A DNA stretch of 49,503 nucleotides from a virus: IMG/VR virus record IMGVR_UViG_3300027968_000004, positions 1 through 49,503 of that record. The stretch is one strand, 5' to 3'. Position 1 is the stretch's first letter, and every line of letters starts with the position of its first letter. A program made the translations under genes and the position numbers. Shown here in pieces: positions 15,740 through 24,819 of this stretch. Under the pieces are notes generated by a model, which ran no database searches, was not told the origin of the DNA, and saw only the letters and a program-made list of their open reading frames with translations.

Positions 15740-17833
15740 TTATGCATTGGACCCAAAGCCTGGCCCGGTAGGTTCCCCGAGGACAGCCTCTTGTTTTCCG
15801 CTCTGCTCAATCGTCTGCCGGAAAATATCATTGGCCGCACGGGCAATGTTCCTGTCATTCAGAGTTTCAAGCTCATTCTGGTGCTTTTGTGCCTGAAGAG
15901 CTAATTTAGACTGCAGGTCTGCTTGTCCTTTGACCTGCGCTACAGCAGCAGGCTGCATCATCTCCCATCGCTTTTTGTCTTCGTCCGTCATCGGAATAAT
16001 GACGTCATTGACATTGCGCCAATCGCTGACCTCGAAGATCATTCGGATCAATTCTTCTGTATTAATCTTCATGCCGACCAGCGCAAGTCCTTGCTGAACC
16101 GGGGTGCTCTGCAAGTACTGCAGCATGATGGGAAGGGCCTGAGCCATGTTTCGTCGAGCCATCAGTTTGGCGCCGGCTAATGTACTGAACTTAACTCGGG
16201 CATTCAAAAATTCAAGAATGTCGCCTTCCTGTTTCAGGAATTCATGTTCCAGCTCATCATTAAGGATTGTTTTAAGAACCTTGATTGGCATTAAAGCACA
16301 ATTCAATTGATGCATCTGATCCAGAAAAGGTATAAATACTTGGTCACAAAACTTATCCAAAAAGTCTTCGATTTGCGAACCTGCCCCGGCGGCCAGCATA
16401 TTGGCCCCCGCTGCTGTACGCGCCAGGTTTGAATGGCCGGTGGGACCAGCAATACCTTGCATCGCCGCACTGGTTGCTCCTGAAATTTCTTCCGCACGTT
16501 GCTGCGACAGAGCCAGATGCTGTCCGGCTTCCGGAACTGCATCGAGGCGCCGTAAAGGAGTCAGATCGTCTTTATTATCTACTGTGATAATTTTGCCGGG
16601 GGAAATTCGAATATTTTGCGAAGGCACCGATTTACCACGAACCTGAACATAAACACCGTTCAAATTCAAAGAAAGATTATCAAGCCAGGTATTAATAATG
16701 CCCGCTTGTAATCGCTGCTCTCCACCAATAGTTTTAGCGAGGCCCATCCCGTAGAATGCTTCCGGAACATCCCACCAATTAACTGAGAAGAATGGGATCA
16801 CGCCATAAGGATTGCCAGCATTTAGAATAACCAGCTTTTGTTGCAGAACCATTATGTTGGTTTTGTTGTCCCATCGTTCCAGAACTTCCAAAGGCATGGT
16901 TAAGGGATCAGCGCTTGGTGTGTGAAATCGTGGCTCGCCTTTCAAATCTTGAAGCGGACTATTGGGGCTTACTTCAGCAGTATCCGCAATAGGTTCTTCT
17001 CGAGGGGGGAATAAAATTCGCAATAATTCTTCTTTGGAAGGAAGATTGATACCTGGTCTCTCACGAAGCTCTTCTAATTGATCCCAATCAAGGTACATAC
17101 GATGAATGACGTATTTGGCACGCCGAATATCTGGTACATTTAACGTGGGATCAACCAGCACGTGTCGTAAATTTACAATGTTCTCGAAATAAGGACCGGC
17201 AACCTGCTCCTCAATTTCATGCATTTCAATATTATCTTCGTCGTCAGGATCAATTGTAACAGGAGGAGCACCAAGAATGCCTGTTTCTAATTTAATTGGT
17301 TCTACTTTTCGTCGGTAAACCCGTCGAGTCCTGGTATAAGATTCAAAACCCCATTTCCAAATATTGGTGCCCATTAAAACTGCATTCTGAATGCCTCGGC
17401 GGACTTCAAGTTTAAAGCCCATCTCCTCTAATTGATAAGCCAAAACAGCCTGCACTGCGCGTGCAGCCTGAACGGATGTCCCCGGACGCGGCTGAATCAT
17501 AAAAGGTGGATTTTCATAAAACAGCCCTTTCATAATTTGAGGCACTAAAGAATTGACTGCTTTTGCCACAATGAATAAAGGAATATTCGCCCTTTGTGCC
17601 TGGCTCCCTTCCCAAAAAACCGGCAACGTTGGCGACTGATATACCATCGTGGCTTGCGGCCAATGAGCAACCCACTGCTTAGTGGCCTCAAATACTTCCG
17701 CACGATTAGCGTCTTGTATTACTAGTTTTAGTGCTGCTTCGTCACTCCATTGTCCTGTTGAAATAACTTCCTTTACTTCTTCAGGAGTGATCGGTGCACC
17801 TGGGCTAACATCGGGAGAAGGAAGTAGTGCCAT
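15740..17833 (-). CDS. Portal protein
   Basis: 697 residues, the expected size for podoviral portals. The N-terminal half includes the pattern VQAVLAYQLEEMGFKLEVRRG...AVLMGTNIWKWGFE seen in large portals. The C-terminal half has a long helix-rich segment with Ala/Gly-rich LARTAAGANMLAAGAGSQIEDFLDKF. The C-terminal ~100 residues are Gln/Lys-rich helix that could form the barrel. It lies between TerL and the scaffold/capsid pair in canonical order. It would form the dodecameric ring through which DNA is packaged. Confidence 0.8.
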   Translation of the reverse strand: MALLPSPDVSPGAPITPEEVKEVISTGQWSDEAALKLVIQDANRAEVFEATKQWVAHWPQATMVYQSPTLPVFWEGSQAQRANIPLFIVAKAVNSLVPQIMKGLFYENPPFMIQPRPGTSVQAARAVQAVLAYQLEEMGFKLEVRRGIQNAVLMGTNIWKWGFESYTRTRRVYRRKVEPIKLETGILGAPPVTIDPDDEDNIEMHEIEEQVAGPYFENIVNLRHVLVDPTLNVPDIRRAKYVIHRMYLDWDQLEELRERPGINLPSKEELLRILFPPREEPIADTAEVSPNSPLQDLKGEPRFHTPSADPLTMPLEVLERWDNKTNIMVLQQKLVILNAGNPYGVIPFFSVNWWDVPEAFYGMGLAKTIGGEQRLQAGIINTWLDNLSLNLNGVYVQVRGKSVPSQNIRISPGKIITVDNKDDLTPLRRLDAVPEAGQHLALSQQRAEEISGATSAAMQGIAGPTGHSNLARTAAGANMLAAGAGSQIEDFLDKFCDQVFIPFLDQMHQLNCALMPIKVLKTILNDELEHEFLKQEGDILEFLNARVKFSTLAGAKLMARRNMAQALPIMLQYLQSTPVQQGLALVGMKINTEELIRMIFEVSDWRNVNDVIIPMTDEDKKRWEMMQPAAVAQVKGQADLQSKLALQAQKHQNELETLNDRNIARAANDIFRQTIEQSGKQEAVLGEPTGPGFGSNA

Positions 17834-17885
17834 AAATTTCCGTACTATAACTATTACTATTGCTAATTACTATTGTTTACTGTTC

Positions 17886-18071
17886 CTATCTGTTAAAACG
17901 AAGCGGAACACGCGATACCGCTGGCTGATAGGTAATTGCAAATAAATTATAAGTGCCGTCTGATAGTGGTTCATCGGCCGGAAGCTTTACCTGAGTAGGA
18001 TGCATCGCATCGGCGCGATGTTGAAGTCGAACCTGCCTATCAGCATCACGAATTATAATCTCCACTTCCAT
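17886..18071 (-). CDS. Possible small basic protein
   Basis: 61 residues (EVEIIIRDADRQVRLQHRAD...GTYNLFAITYQPAVSRVPLRF), readable as a few beta strands. The ribosome-binding site is weak (GGAAG about 17 bp upstream). It fits the gap between the exported protein and portal genes in the same direction, but it could be a chance frame. Confidence 0.4.
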   Translation of the reverse strand: MEVEIIIRDADRQVRLQHRADAMHPTQVKLPADEPLSDGTYNLFAITYQPAVSRVPLRFNR

Positions 18072-18103
18072 TATTACTGCCGATTACTTCCAATTACTTC
18101 CGA

Positions 18104-19969
18104 TTACTTCAATTCCACAATGAACACATCTGTACGGCAATATCCGCTCGTTGGACAGCCTGTTGAGCCGGGTTCGTTCCCAAGACCGCCCTCCCAGTCA
18201 GACGTAAAAATATAGAAGTGACCATCCTGGGAAACATTTCCTCTAGGGGTGGCCCAGAAGTTTGATGGCGCCCCAGGACCCTGGTTCCAAAGGCCCGTTG
18301 CCCGGTGATGAGCGAATCTCCAGACACGAGTTGGCCCCACTGTAGAGACGCAATCAATTTCACCGGAATAAGCCCTCACGATGCTGCTGCCGGCATAGTC
18401 GATTGATCCACACACCGGCATCACGTCATTAGGATCAGCATCATTCCAAGACCAATGGCTGTCAGTAAATTGATGAGGGGTCGGAAGAGGACTAACTAGC
18501 CTTGTGTAATGGTGCAGGTCCCAGACAGGACGAAGCAAGACATCAGCCATATCATAATCATTGGGATCATTGACCAGACGGCTTGAACCCAGAGTCTGAT
18601 GGCCGCCGCAATCATCCAGCTGCAAGGTACAATAGCCGACCTGATTGGTCTCGGCATTCCAGAAGAAGAGTGTATAGCCTTCCTGGGCATCCACCCTTAC
18701 CGTGTTCCCATCTTTAGTAAGTCGGGCATTATGAACATTATACCCGGCAGTGCTCACGGTCGGAAGCGGAGCTGATGTAGTGTTCAGAGGGGCAGACTGA
18801 ACATATGTTCCTCCCACTGGACTGGTGTTCTGCAGAGTCTCGGCTCCGGAAGCAGTCCCAATGTAAACATTGAAAGGCTTGAGACCGCTTGTGCTGCCGT
18901 TGCTGCCGGGCACGCCGCCCCAGCTTCCATTCGGAATTTCAAGCTCATAGGGGTCGGAAAGCGTAGTGGGCAGCGACACCACCAAACTACCGGGAGAGGA
19001 CAACGTAATGGGTCCGACTTCTTTCGACGGCAGTGTTTCCCCGTTCTTGGGGTTCATCAACGTAACAGCGGTAATTTCAACATAATAGCTTCCGGCCGGC
19101 AGCGTCCCATTGCCGGGTTGTACAGTAACTGACGGAGATGAAGGAGTGGGAAGTTGTCCTACTCCGCTAGCAACCGGAGTTGGCGATAAATTCGTGCCGC
19201 CGATTGTTCCCGTCGTTGAATCATACCAGTAACAAGAACCCGATACACGATCATAAGTTGCAACAATCGCCGTTGCACCCTGGGCACTGCCTCCGAAGTA
19301 GTAACTGAATCGATTATCATCAGCACTATTGGTCAGGCCGCCACTATAGCTACCTGCGGCGTCCGATGGTAGATTTGAGCAGGAATTAAAGTTATAAATA
19401 GGGGTGACCGCTCCTGTACCCAAATTCAAGGCCGACAGCTGTCTGCTCTGCATGAAATAGAATGTCTTGGGATCGACAAAGCTGAATGTGCCTCCGACGT
19501 ACATGACACCATCTGTAGTGATGACATTGCTTACACTAAGGCCCGTCAGCCTGCTCACTTGCATCGTAGCGGCATCCAGCTTCATCATCACATACCAACC
19601 GGTGCGCGTGCCAATAAGGAAATAATAACCACCTCGAGTTCCCAGAGTGGGATCAAAGGCACTCCAGATGTTCGCCTCAGACGAGGCGTCAGTCAGGAAG
19701 CTAACATTTAAGAAGTGGTTGTTCCAGACACCGGCCAACGTATTGCCGTCAGTAGCCCGCACCATTCGTGATCCGAAATCGGGATCAACGAACGGAGTAT
19801 TTGAGGCCGGAGCGGCCAGCGGAGTTTCCTGAACGATATTTTGTGTGGAGTTGGCTAGATACTGTAAAGGAGCGATCTCGCAAGATGGCGTATTTGATCC
19901 CAATAATCCAAGGGTAAGTAACCCTGCAATAAAAATACTCCAAAAAACAAGATAAGCGGCCTTTTTCAT
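18104..19969 (-). CDS. Exported propeller-like protein with signal peptide
   Basis: 621 residues. It has an N-terminal Lys-Lys then a 20-residue hydrophobic segment (YLVFWSIFIAGLLTLGLLG), a signal peptide or anchor; a Cys at residue 30 is not a clear lipobox. The mature part has repeated short strands (DPDFGSRMVRATDGNT, SFVDPKTFYFMQSRQLSALN) like a beta-propeller, a fibronectin-like insert (~270-400) and the stretch HQFTDSHWSWNDADPNDVMPVCGS. It resembles secreted proteins of Acidobacteriota more than virion proteins. An insertion between TerL and portal makes it a likely cargo (moron) gene. GGAG lies 10 bp before ATG. Confidence 0.6.
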   Translation of the reverse strand: MKKAAYLVFWSIFIAGLLTLGLLGSNTPSCEIAPLQYLANSTQNIVQETPLAAPASNTPFVDPDFGSRMVRATDGNTLAGVWNNHFLNVSFLTDASSEANIWSAFDPTLGTRGGYYFLIGTRTGWYVMMKLDAATMQVSRLTGLSVSNVITTDGVMYVGGTFSFVDPKTFYFMQSRQLSALNLGTGAVTPIYNFNSCSNLPSDAAGSYSGGLTNSADDNRFSYYFGGSAQGATAIVATYDRVSGSCYWYDSTTGTIGGTNLSPTPVASGVGQLPTPSSPSVTVQPGNGTLPAGSYYVEITAVTLMNPKNGETLPSKEVGPITLSSPGSLVVSLPTTLSDPYELEIPNGSWGGVPGSNGSTSGLKPFNVYIGTASGAETLQNTSPVGGTYVQSAPLNTTSAPLPTVSTAGYNVHNARLTKDGNTVRVDAQEGYTLFFWNAETNQVGYCTLQLDDCGGHQTLGSSRLVNDPNDYDMADVLLRPVWDLHHYTRLVSPLPTPHQFTDSHWSWNDADPNDVMPVCGSIDYAGSSIVRAYSGEIDCVSTVGPTRVWRFAHHRATGLWNQGPGAPSNFWATPRGNVSQDGHFYIFTSDWEGGLGNEPGSTGCPTSGYCRTDVFIVELK

Positions 19970-19991
19970 CTATTCAATCTCCAAAAATAAG

Positions 19992-20015
19992 TATTGTTAT
20001 TGTTATTGTTATTGT
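19992..20015. repeat. Hexanucleotide repeat (TATTGT)4
   Basis: Four perfect TATTGT units in the gap just upstream of the exported-protein gene. It is one of several short tandem arrays found in gaps of the late arm. Confidence 0.8.
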
Positions 20016-20022
20016 GGTTTAA

Positions 20023-20232
20023 CTATTCATCCTGTTTTTTATCCGGCCCCCAATTTACTTTGCCCGTTTCCAGGTCAAGGGAGTCATCGGTTTTAACTGC
20101 CGTACTTCCTTCGTTGGCTTTCCCAACCGAAAAACATCTAGACACCGCCGCGCTTCGATCCTCACACGGCTTTCCCGGGCCGCTGTCCTCACAGTGCCGG
20201 GGACTTTCGAGCATACAATCATTCTTTGCCAT
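20023..20232 (-). CDS. Small Cys-containing hydrophilic protein
   Basis: 69 residues with a strong TAGGAGG site before ATG 20232. It has four cysteines in the first 35 residues (NDCM, RHCE, KPCED, SRCF) and an acidic end (DLETGKVNWGPDKKQDE). It could bind zinc or be a small secreted-type peptide, but no known family is recognised. It follows TerL with a 19-bp gap. Confidence 0.6.
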   Translation of the reverse strand: MAKNDCMLESPRHCEDSGPGKPCEDRSAAVSRCFSVGKANEGSTAVKTDDSLDLETGKVNWGPDKKQDE

Positions 20233-20251
20233 TTTTATATCCTCCTAATTT

Positions 20252-22225
20252 TTACCCAATTAACCCGCTGCCTAAAATTGGGTCCATACCATTACTCATG
20301 GGTTGCGGGGGTTCTTCATCTTTTAAAGGTTCTGTTAAATCAGTGGCTGGTCCGTAATAAGGCTGACCCCAGGCATCACTGGGTATCGGGCCATCATCTC
20401 CATAATGTCCAAAGATGATGTTATTTGCTGCATCTTCTTTTGACACGCCCATCGGGACTTCATTTTTTGCAATCATAATTTGCACACGCGGCGCATAGCG
20501 CATTTGCTGTGAAATCACATCAGGAATGTCGTCGCGCTTGTGTGAGGACAAACAGCGCTCAAACTCATCGTAAAGAGTTTCAAGATGCGGCAAATGTGAC
20601 GCAAAAAATAAACGGTCATTTACAAGCCACGGGTGCATAGACGCCATACGCTGCCGTTTGGCGTCTTTATTGTTTTCTGGAGTAAACCAATCAATGCCGG
20701 CAACAATCTTAAGGATTTCCGGATTCCCCCGCCGATGTGCTTCAACAAGAATTGTGGGCTCCAGGAATTTTGACCCCGACGCATTTTCAATTGCATAAAT
20801 GTGTGGGCGCCATTTTTGAGCCAAATCCACAACGGCCTGAGCCAAGGATGTGTGATTAAACCGCTGCCGGATTAAATCAATGATAAAAAGCTGTCCTTTG
20901 TCGTTATATATCCCGACAGCAGCCGTACTATAATCACGCTTCTTTTTTTCGCTAAAAGCGAAATCCCACGTAACAACAATCGGCCCGCACAAGGGGAGTT
21001 GATTATAAGGCACAGTATGTCTTAATAACAGCGGCCGATCAAAAGCTACGCGCGTTCGTGGCCGAGGATTCTGATTAATCTGAGCTTCAAAAACTCGTTC
21101 GTTGTGCCGCTGTTGCCGGCGCAATTCGGAAAACGGAAGATTTTCAGGAAATAAAATATAGTAATGCTCTTCCCCGAGCTTTTCTTCAGTTAGTATTCCT
21201 TTAAGGAGCTGTTCTTCTGCTTCAGGCTTTAATTTCCAACCAGTACCCAACAGCAACTTGCTTTTGTTTTCTCGATTGATTGTGATCGTCCAAGGACGCT
21301 TTTCCGGCCGATCCAAACCCGAAATTATTTCAACCGGGCCGACGTTGTTTTTTTCAATCCAGACGCCATAATAATCGTCGTCACTGTACCGCGTCCCCAG
21401 AAAATCAATAAATCCATAAGGCATCACCATTTTCAAGTTGGTGTCTACCGCATGGATAATTTTGTTGCACATCAACTCTGAGGCCGAATTTTCCTCATTA
21501 ACCACGTCATCCACTTTGGCAACTTCAAAGTGGAGTCCAGCCATCGCTGAACCAATGCCCCGTGCCATAATGGTAGGTTCTTTACGTTTAACTTGCTTCT
21601 TAGCCCACAATGGGCAGGTAAATTCTCCTGAAGCCCCCAGCTTCTTTTCATCCAGACAAAACTCTGGAAAGAAAATATTCATCGGGCTGGGGTCATCGTG
21701 TCGAATAACAAAATGGCCTTTGGTTTCATCCACAAAGCCTTCTGCCATTGGGTCCGTGGCAGTTAAGTAAAGAATCCGAATATCCGGAAAATTCAAAATC
21801 CACTGAACACAGTCAGAGACATCAGTAGTGCTTTTAAAGCTGCCCCGAGGATAAAGAACCATGCGAGTTTTAAACTCATTATCCTGTTCATCGAAAGGGC
21901 GACTATCATCTTTTTTGACAAAAAAATCGCACAAGACACGATGTGTTTCTTCAGTGACCTTGCTGTGCTCAATAGGCTTTCCAACACCCGAAAACGAGCT
22001 GGGCCACAAAAAATACTTGTGCAACCAGAATAAATTTTGCTTTGAACGCCGGCGAACATCTTGGACAAGAGCTGTCTCATAAAACTTGGTTGGGTTTTCA
22101 CTATATCGCTTGAGTAAATCTTTTTTTATAATCGGATCAGTGATATAGCGATATAATTCTAAATCAGGAATTCTTTCGGCGCTCCCATATTGTTCCACTA
22201 ATTCACGATAAGGAATTGGGGCCAT
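20252..22225 (-). CDS. terL: Terminase large subunit
   Basis: 657 residues. The ATPase domain has a Walker A-like YPRGSFKST at residues 125-133, a Walker B-like region VAKVDDVVNEE (~235-246), and a coupling motif region near IDFLGTRYSDDD. The nuclease domain begins with VVTWDFAFSEKKKRDYST near residue 420 and is followed by an RNaseH-like fold (YNDKGQLFIIDLIRQRF; HIYAIENASGSKF). It packages DNA into the prohead by docking on the portal. No Shine-Dalgarno is seen and the ATG lies 2 bp after the preceding stop, so translation is probably coupled. No small subunit is recognisable nearby. Confidence 0.9.
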   Translation of the reverse strand: MAPIPYRELVEQYGSAERIPDLELYRYITDPIIKKDLLKRYSENPTKFYETALVQDVRRRSKQNLFWLHKYFLWPSSFSGVGKPIEHSKVTEETHRVLCDFFVKKDDSRPFDEQDNEFKTRMVLYPRGSFKSTTDVSDCVQWILNFPDIRILYLTATDPMAEGFVDETKGHFVIRHDDPSPMNIFFPEFCLDEKKLGASGEFTCPLWAKKQVKRKEPTIMARGIGSAMAGLHFEVAKVDDVVNEENSASELMCNKIIHAVDTNLKMVMPYGFIDFLGTRYSDDDYYGVWIEKNNVGPVEIISGLDRPEKRPWTITINRENKSKLLLGTGWKLKPEAEEQLLKGILTEEKLGEEHYYILFPENLPFSELRRQQRHNERVFEAQINQNPRPRTRVAFDRPLLLRHTVPYNQLPLCGPIVVTWDFAFSEKKKRDYSTAAVGIYNDKGQLFIIDLIRQRFNHTSLAQAVVDLAQKWRPHIYAIENASGSKFLEPTILVEAHRRGNPEILKIVAGIDWFTPENNKDAKRQRMASMHPWLVNDRLFFASHLPHLETLYDEFERCLSSHKRDDIPDVISQQMRYAPRVQIMIAKNEVPMGVSKEDAANNIIFGHYGDDGPIPSDAWGQPYYGPATDLTEPLKDEEPPQPMSNGMDPILGSGLIG

Positions 22226-22227
22226 AT

Positions 22228-22455
22228 TTAGTATTTTTTATTGGCGCGCACATATACGCCGCCGGGACGCAGCCGGTGGGCTTTCTCCATTGAGATGCTC
22301 ATGGCGATAGCCTGCTTCGGAGGAACTCCTTCGCCACGCAGAACTTTGATCTTTTCTGAAATTAGTTTATTGGCCCTACGTTTGGCCGGACTGACTTTAC
22401 GCCGCTTACGCCCAAGCACGGCCCGACCCAACGAAGAGCGAATACTATGTGCCAT
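22228..22455 (-). CDS. Small basic phage protein (KQAIAMSISMEKA type)
   Basis: 75 residues from ATG 22455, directly after the stop of the preceding gene; a longer frame from 22557 would overlap that gene by 95 bp. It has the common phage pattern SEKIKVLRGEGVPPKQAIAMSISMEKAHRLRPGG, found in many small uncharacterised phage proteins. Strongly basic N-terminus (RAVLGRKRRKVSPAKRR). It could bind DNA or RNA. It lies directly before TerL and may drive TerL translation by coupling. Confidence 0.7.
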   Translation of the reverse strand: MAHSIRSSLGRAVLGRKRRKVSPAKRRANKLISEKIKVLRGEGVPPKQAIAMSISMEKAHRLRPGGVYVRANKKY

Positions 22456-22462
22456 TTTATCT

Positions 22463-22720
22463 TTACTTTTTCTTTCCGCCCAAGACGAACTTCGCCGCAT
22501 GGGATTTCTTTTCTTTATCGCCCGGCCAAGGCCAGCCTTTACGACGATAAAGGGCACGCAGCTTCCTTTTTAGCGCTTCTTTGTCCGGCCCTTGATAGGA
22601 GTTGCCGCGATAATTTTTGAAAAGAGCTGCATACGCCGCTCCGGCATGACGGCGGTCAGAAACGTTCAGATGCCCGGTTGTTTTCGTGCCGGGCTTTGGA
22701 GGAATGAGAAATTTAGCCAT
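22463..22720 (-). CDS. Small basic protein, DUF6582-like
   Basis: 85 residues. VSDRRHAGAAYAALFKNYRG followed by DKEALKRKLRALYRRKGW is like a widespread short phage domain in which a D..HA...A motif is followed by a basic helix. The ATG overlaps the stop of the upstream gene (TAATG), so translation is coupled. Role unknown. Confidence 0.65.
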   Translation of the reverse strand: MAKFLIPPKPGTKTTGHLNVSDRRHAGAAYAALFKNYRGNSYQGPDKEALKRKLRALYRRKGWPWPGDKEKKSHAAKFVLGGKKK

Positions 22721-23088
22721 TAGACTGCCTCTCCTGCTGGACTTCCGGCTCCTGCCTCTGCTCCCGGAGTAACGGGGCCTGCGCTTTCCTCTTCAGGGGC
22801 TTGCTGTTCCTGCTGTTCCTGTCCTTCTTGTCCTTGTTCGGTTTCCTGCGGCAAATGCTCTTCAAGGTGCTGTTGTACACCAGCAAGATCAGGATAGGTG
22901 TGCTCTTCCATCGGAGGCGCTGGCGAGAGCGGATTGTCCGCTTCATGGTGATTTTCCACAATGTATCCGCCATTTGAGGAACGGCGGATATGCACATGAT
23001 GAACTTTATGTCCAGATTTCTTGGACTTCTTGGCTTCATGTTTTGCAGCAAGATGCTTGGCTGCGCGAGAGTGTTTGTGGGTTGCCAT
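22720..23088 (-). CDS. Small protein with basic N-terminus and acidic Gln/Glu tail
   Basis: 122 residues. The N-terminal 30 residues are His/Lys-rich (HKHSRAAKHLAAKHEAKKSKK). A strand motif VHHVHIRRSSNGGYIVENHHE follows, recurring in small phage proteins. The C-terminal half is disordered and Glu/Gln/Gly/Ala-rich. GAGG lies 7 bp before ATG. The product could be an abundant DNA- or capsid-associated protein, but this is not established. Confidence 0.65.
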   Translation of the reverse strand: MATHKHSRAAKHLAAKHEAKKSKKSGHKVHHVHIRRSSNGGYIVENHHEADNPLSPAPPMEEHTYPDLAGVQQHLEEHLPQETEQGQEGQEQQEQQAPEEESAGPVTPGAEAGAGSPAGEAV

Positions 23089-23124
23089 GTTTTGCCTCTT
23101 TTAATTTTTTAATTTTTTAATGTT

Positions 23125-23445
23125 TTAATGTTTATACCAGATTTTAAGCGCGGTCGTCGTTGCAGTTACACCAGTAACTTGGAAATCTCGCCATCCCACG
23201 CCCGCGGTTTGAAAATCAAATTGAATTGGGGACATACTAGATGTCACAGGAAGGGCTAATAGAACAGTGCCGTCGTTTGGATCAGTAATGGTTATACTAC
23301 CTGCCGCAGCTGTCGGATTTCCGGTAAGGAGAATTTTAACTACTCTAATCCCCATCGGTGTGCCGCTTAGGGTTTGAAGCGACCGCCAACCAGCGGTCAT
23401 GTCTACGTCAATATGAATCGGATTAGTGTTGTAAATATTTGCCAT
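23125..23445 (-). CDS. Small beta-rich protein, possible virion component
   Basis: 106 residues of alternating strands (IHIDVDMTAGWRSLQ; RVVKILLTGNP; SITITDPNDGTVLLALPV; FQVTGVTATTTALKIWY), like small decoration or fibre-tip folds. It has a GAAGG site 7 bp upstream. Family not recognised. Confidence 0.65.
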   Translation of the reverse strand: MANIYNTNPIHIDVDMTAGWRSLQTLSGTPMGIRVVKILLTGNPTAAAGSITITDPNDGTVLLALPVTSSMSPIQFDFQTAGVGWRDFQVTGVTATTTALKIWYKH

Positions 23446-23501
23446 AAAATACCTTCAAAAACAATGAAAGATAGCTACGTTACTCCTCAACAATAGTCAA
23501 G

Positions 23502-24323
23502 TCAAATTGCAGGAGGAAGCGGGCAGAACACAAGATTAGTCGTGCCCCCGATGCGGCCGCTAAGGACGGCAATGATAGCGTGCTGATCAAGATCAATCAA
23601 AGCCGAGCCGCTTGCCCCGGGTCCTCCGCCAATGCCCACCAGCATGCTATGTTCCCAATTAATGTGATCTTCGGGATAAATGAGTGGGAACTCTGAAGTA
23701 CTGAATCCGGGCATTCTCGAAATGGTTCCCTCAAACCATTGGATGCTGAGGGCTGCCGGCCAACCAGCATAAACAACCCGACTGCCTACATGGCTCTTGC
23801 GAATGTCGCCCAGAGGAATTGTCGGGCGTTTCTCTGAGGTCGCCAGAAAAAGCAGGGCATAATCCTGGCCTTCATCCTCACTGCCCTGCCAGATGAGGGT
23901 TAGCGGGAAAGGCCCCCGCTGGCCTTGCTCAAACTCGATAGAAAACGAGCCGGGAACACCGGCCGAAATACAATGTGAAGCAGTTAGAACCAAGTAGCCC
24001 TTCCAAGGGAAGGGACTCTTACCATTAATCAGGGTCGCAGTGCACAAGCCCATCTCTTTAGTTATCGTTGTATGCTGCTGACCCTTTTTATGCGAGCGAA
24101 GGAAATCGTCGTTGGAAGAAGGCTCAATCTGAACTCGCGCGCGCAACACACCAACGGCTGCTAAACTTCGCTGACGAAAAGCGGCATCTGCATCGGTAGC
24201 ATGATTAGCTGGTTGAAACTGTATTAAACTATAGAACCAAACGAGCAGGATGATCAAAAAGAGAAGAAAGATACTGTTAACTATTGTTGATGTTTTGGTT
24301 GTAGTTATATTTTTAGTCGGCAC
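23502..24323 (-). CDS. Membrane-anchored trypsin-like serine protease
   Basis: 273 residues starting at GTG 24323 (no clear Shine-Dalgarno). A transmembrane segment at ~15-37 (IVNSIFLLFLIILLVWFYSLIQ) is followed by an S1-type protease domain. The catalytic triad is visible: His117 in LTASHCI, Asp154 in GQDYALLFL, and Ser238 in GASGSALID. Cys94 and Cys118 flank the His loop, as in the classical disulphide. The domain would face the periplasm or exterior. Phage head proteases are normally of other folds, so this is more likely a host-modifying or exclusion factor. Confidence 0.75.
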   Translation of the reverse strand: MPTKNITTTKTSTIVNSIFLLFLIILLVWFYSLIQFQPANHATDADAAFRQRSLAAVGVLRARVQIEPSSNDDFLRSHKKGQQHTTITKEMGLCTATLINGKSPFPWKGYLVLTASHCISAGVPGSFSIEFEQGQRGPFPLTLIWQGSEDEGQDYALLFLATSEKRPTIPLGDIRKSHVGSRVVYAGWPAALSIQWFEGTISRMPGFSTSEFPLIYPEDHINWEHSMLVGIGGGPGASGSALIDLDQHAIIAVLSGRIGGTTNLVFCPLPPAI

Positions 24324-24353
24324 AGATTGGGTTCATCGCTTTATTTAAATTAG

Positions 24354-24381
24354 CTTTTTACTTTTTACTTTTTACTTTTTA
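24354..24381. repeat. Heptanucleotide repeat (CTTTTTA)4
   Basis: Four perfect 7-bp units overlapping the stop codon of the small membrane protein gene. On the minus strand each unit supplies another TAA. Confidence 0.8.
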
Positions 24382-24576
24382 CTTCTTGCCCTTTGCTTTA
24401 CCAGACAGCAGGTTCAAAAGATGTGCGTGCACCGTATTCAGGTCATCAATCACATCCTGGTGAACCTGGTCAAGCTCTTTCTTGATCTCAGCAACGACTT
24501 TAGCTCCGAATAACTTCTCAACAATAACGCCGGCAACAAAGGCGACGAAGGGAAGAAAAACACTGACTGAGAACAT
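24379..24576 (-). CDS. Small membrane protein with coiled coil, holin- or spanin-like
   Basis: 65 residues. One hydrophobic segment (VFLPFVAFVAGVIVEKLFG, residues ~6-24) is followed by a heptad-patterned helix (VVAEIKKELDQVHQDVIDDLNTVHAHLLNLL) and a basic end. AAGGAG lies 7 bp upstream. The topology fits an accessory lysis protein or anchor, but the endolysin is far away and function is not shown. Confidence 0.65.
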   Translation of the reverse strand: MFSVSVFLPFVAFVAGVIVEKLFGAKVVAEIKKELDQVHQDVIDDLNTVHAHLLNLLSGKAKGKK

Positions 24577-24594
24577 GAAAATCTCCTTTTCCTT

Positions 24595-24810
24595 TTAATC
24601 TAAAAGTTTAGAAACTGAAGTTCTGTGCCGCCGGGGTTCGTTTGGCGATTTGGGAGATCGTGGGGGCGAGACATACAGCGGCATTTGATTGAGCCCCATT
24701 GCTAATTTGACAGCTTCCAGCCTCTGCTCCGGAGTAGCATTTTTATCCTCTGCTACCTGGCGGCAGCAAGCAATCATAGCTGAACGACCAAATTTCCGAG
24801 GAGTTGCCAC
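24595..24810 (-). CDS. Small helical protein
   Basis: 71 residues from GTG 24810. Its GAGG site overlaps the stop region of the preceding gene. AEDKNATPEQRLEAVKLAMGL resembles the short helical motif seen in the 11120 gene and the glycosyltransferase tail (N..P..R..A...L). The second half is Arg/Pro/Ser-rich. Its position upstream of TerL might suit a small terminase subunit, but no helix-turn-helix is evident. Confidence 0.55.
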   Translation of the reverse strand: MATPRKFGRSAMIACCRQVAEDKNATPEQRLEAVKLAMGLNQMPLYVSPPRSPKSPNEPRRHRTSVSKLLD

Positions 24811-24819
24811 AGGCCAACC

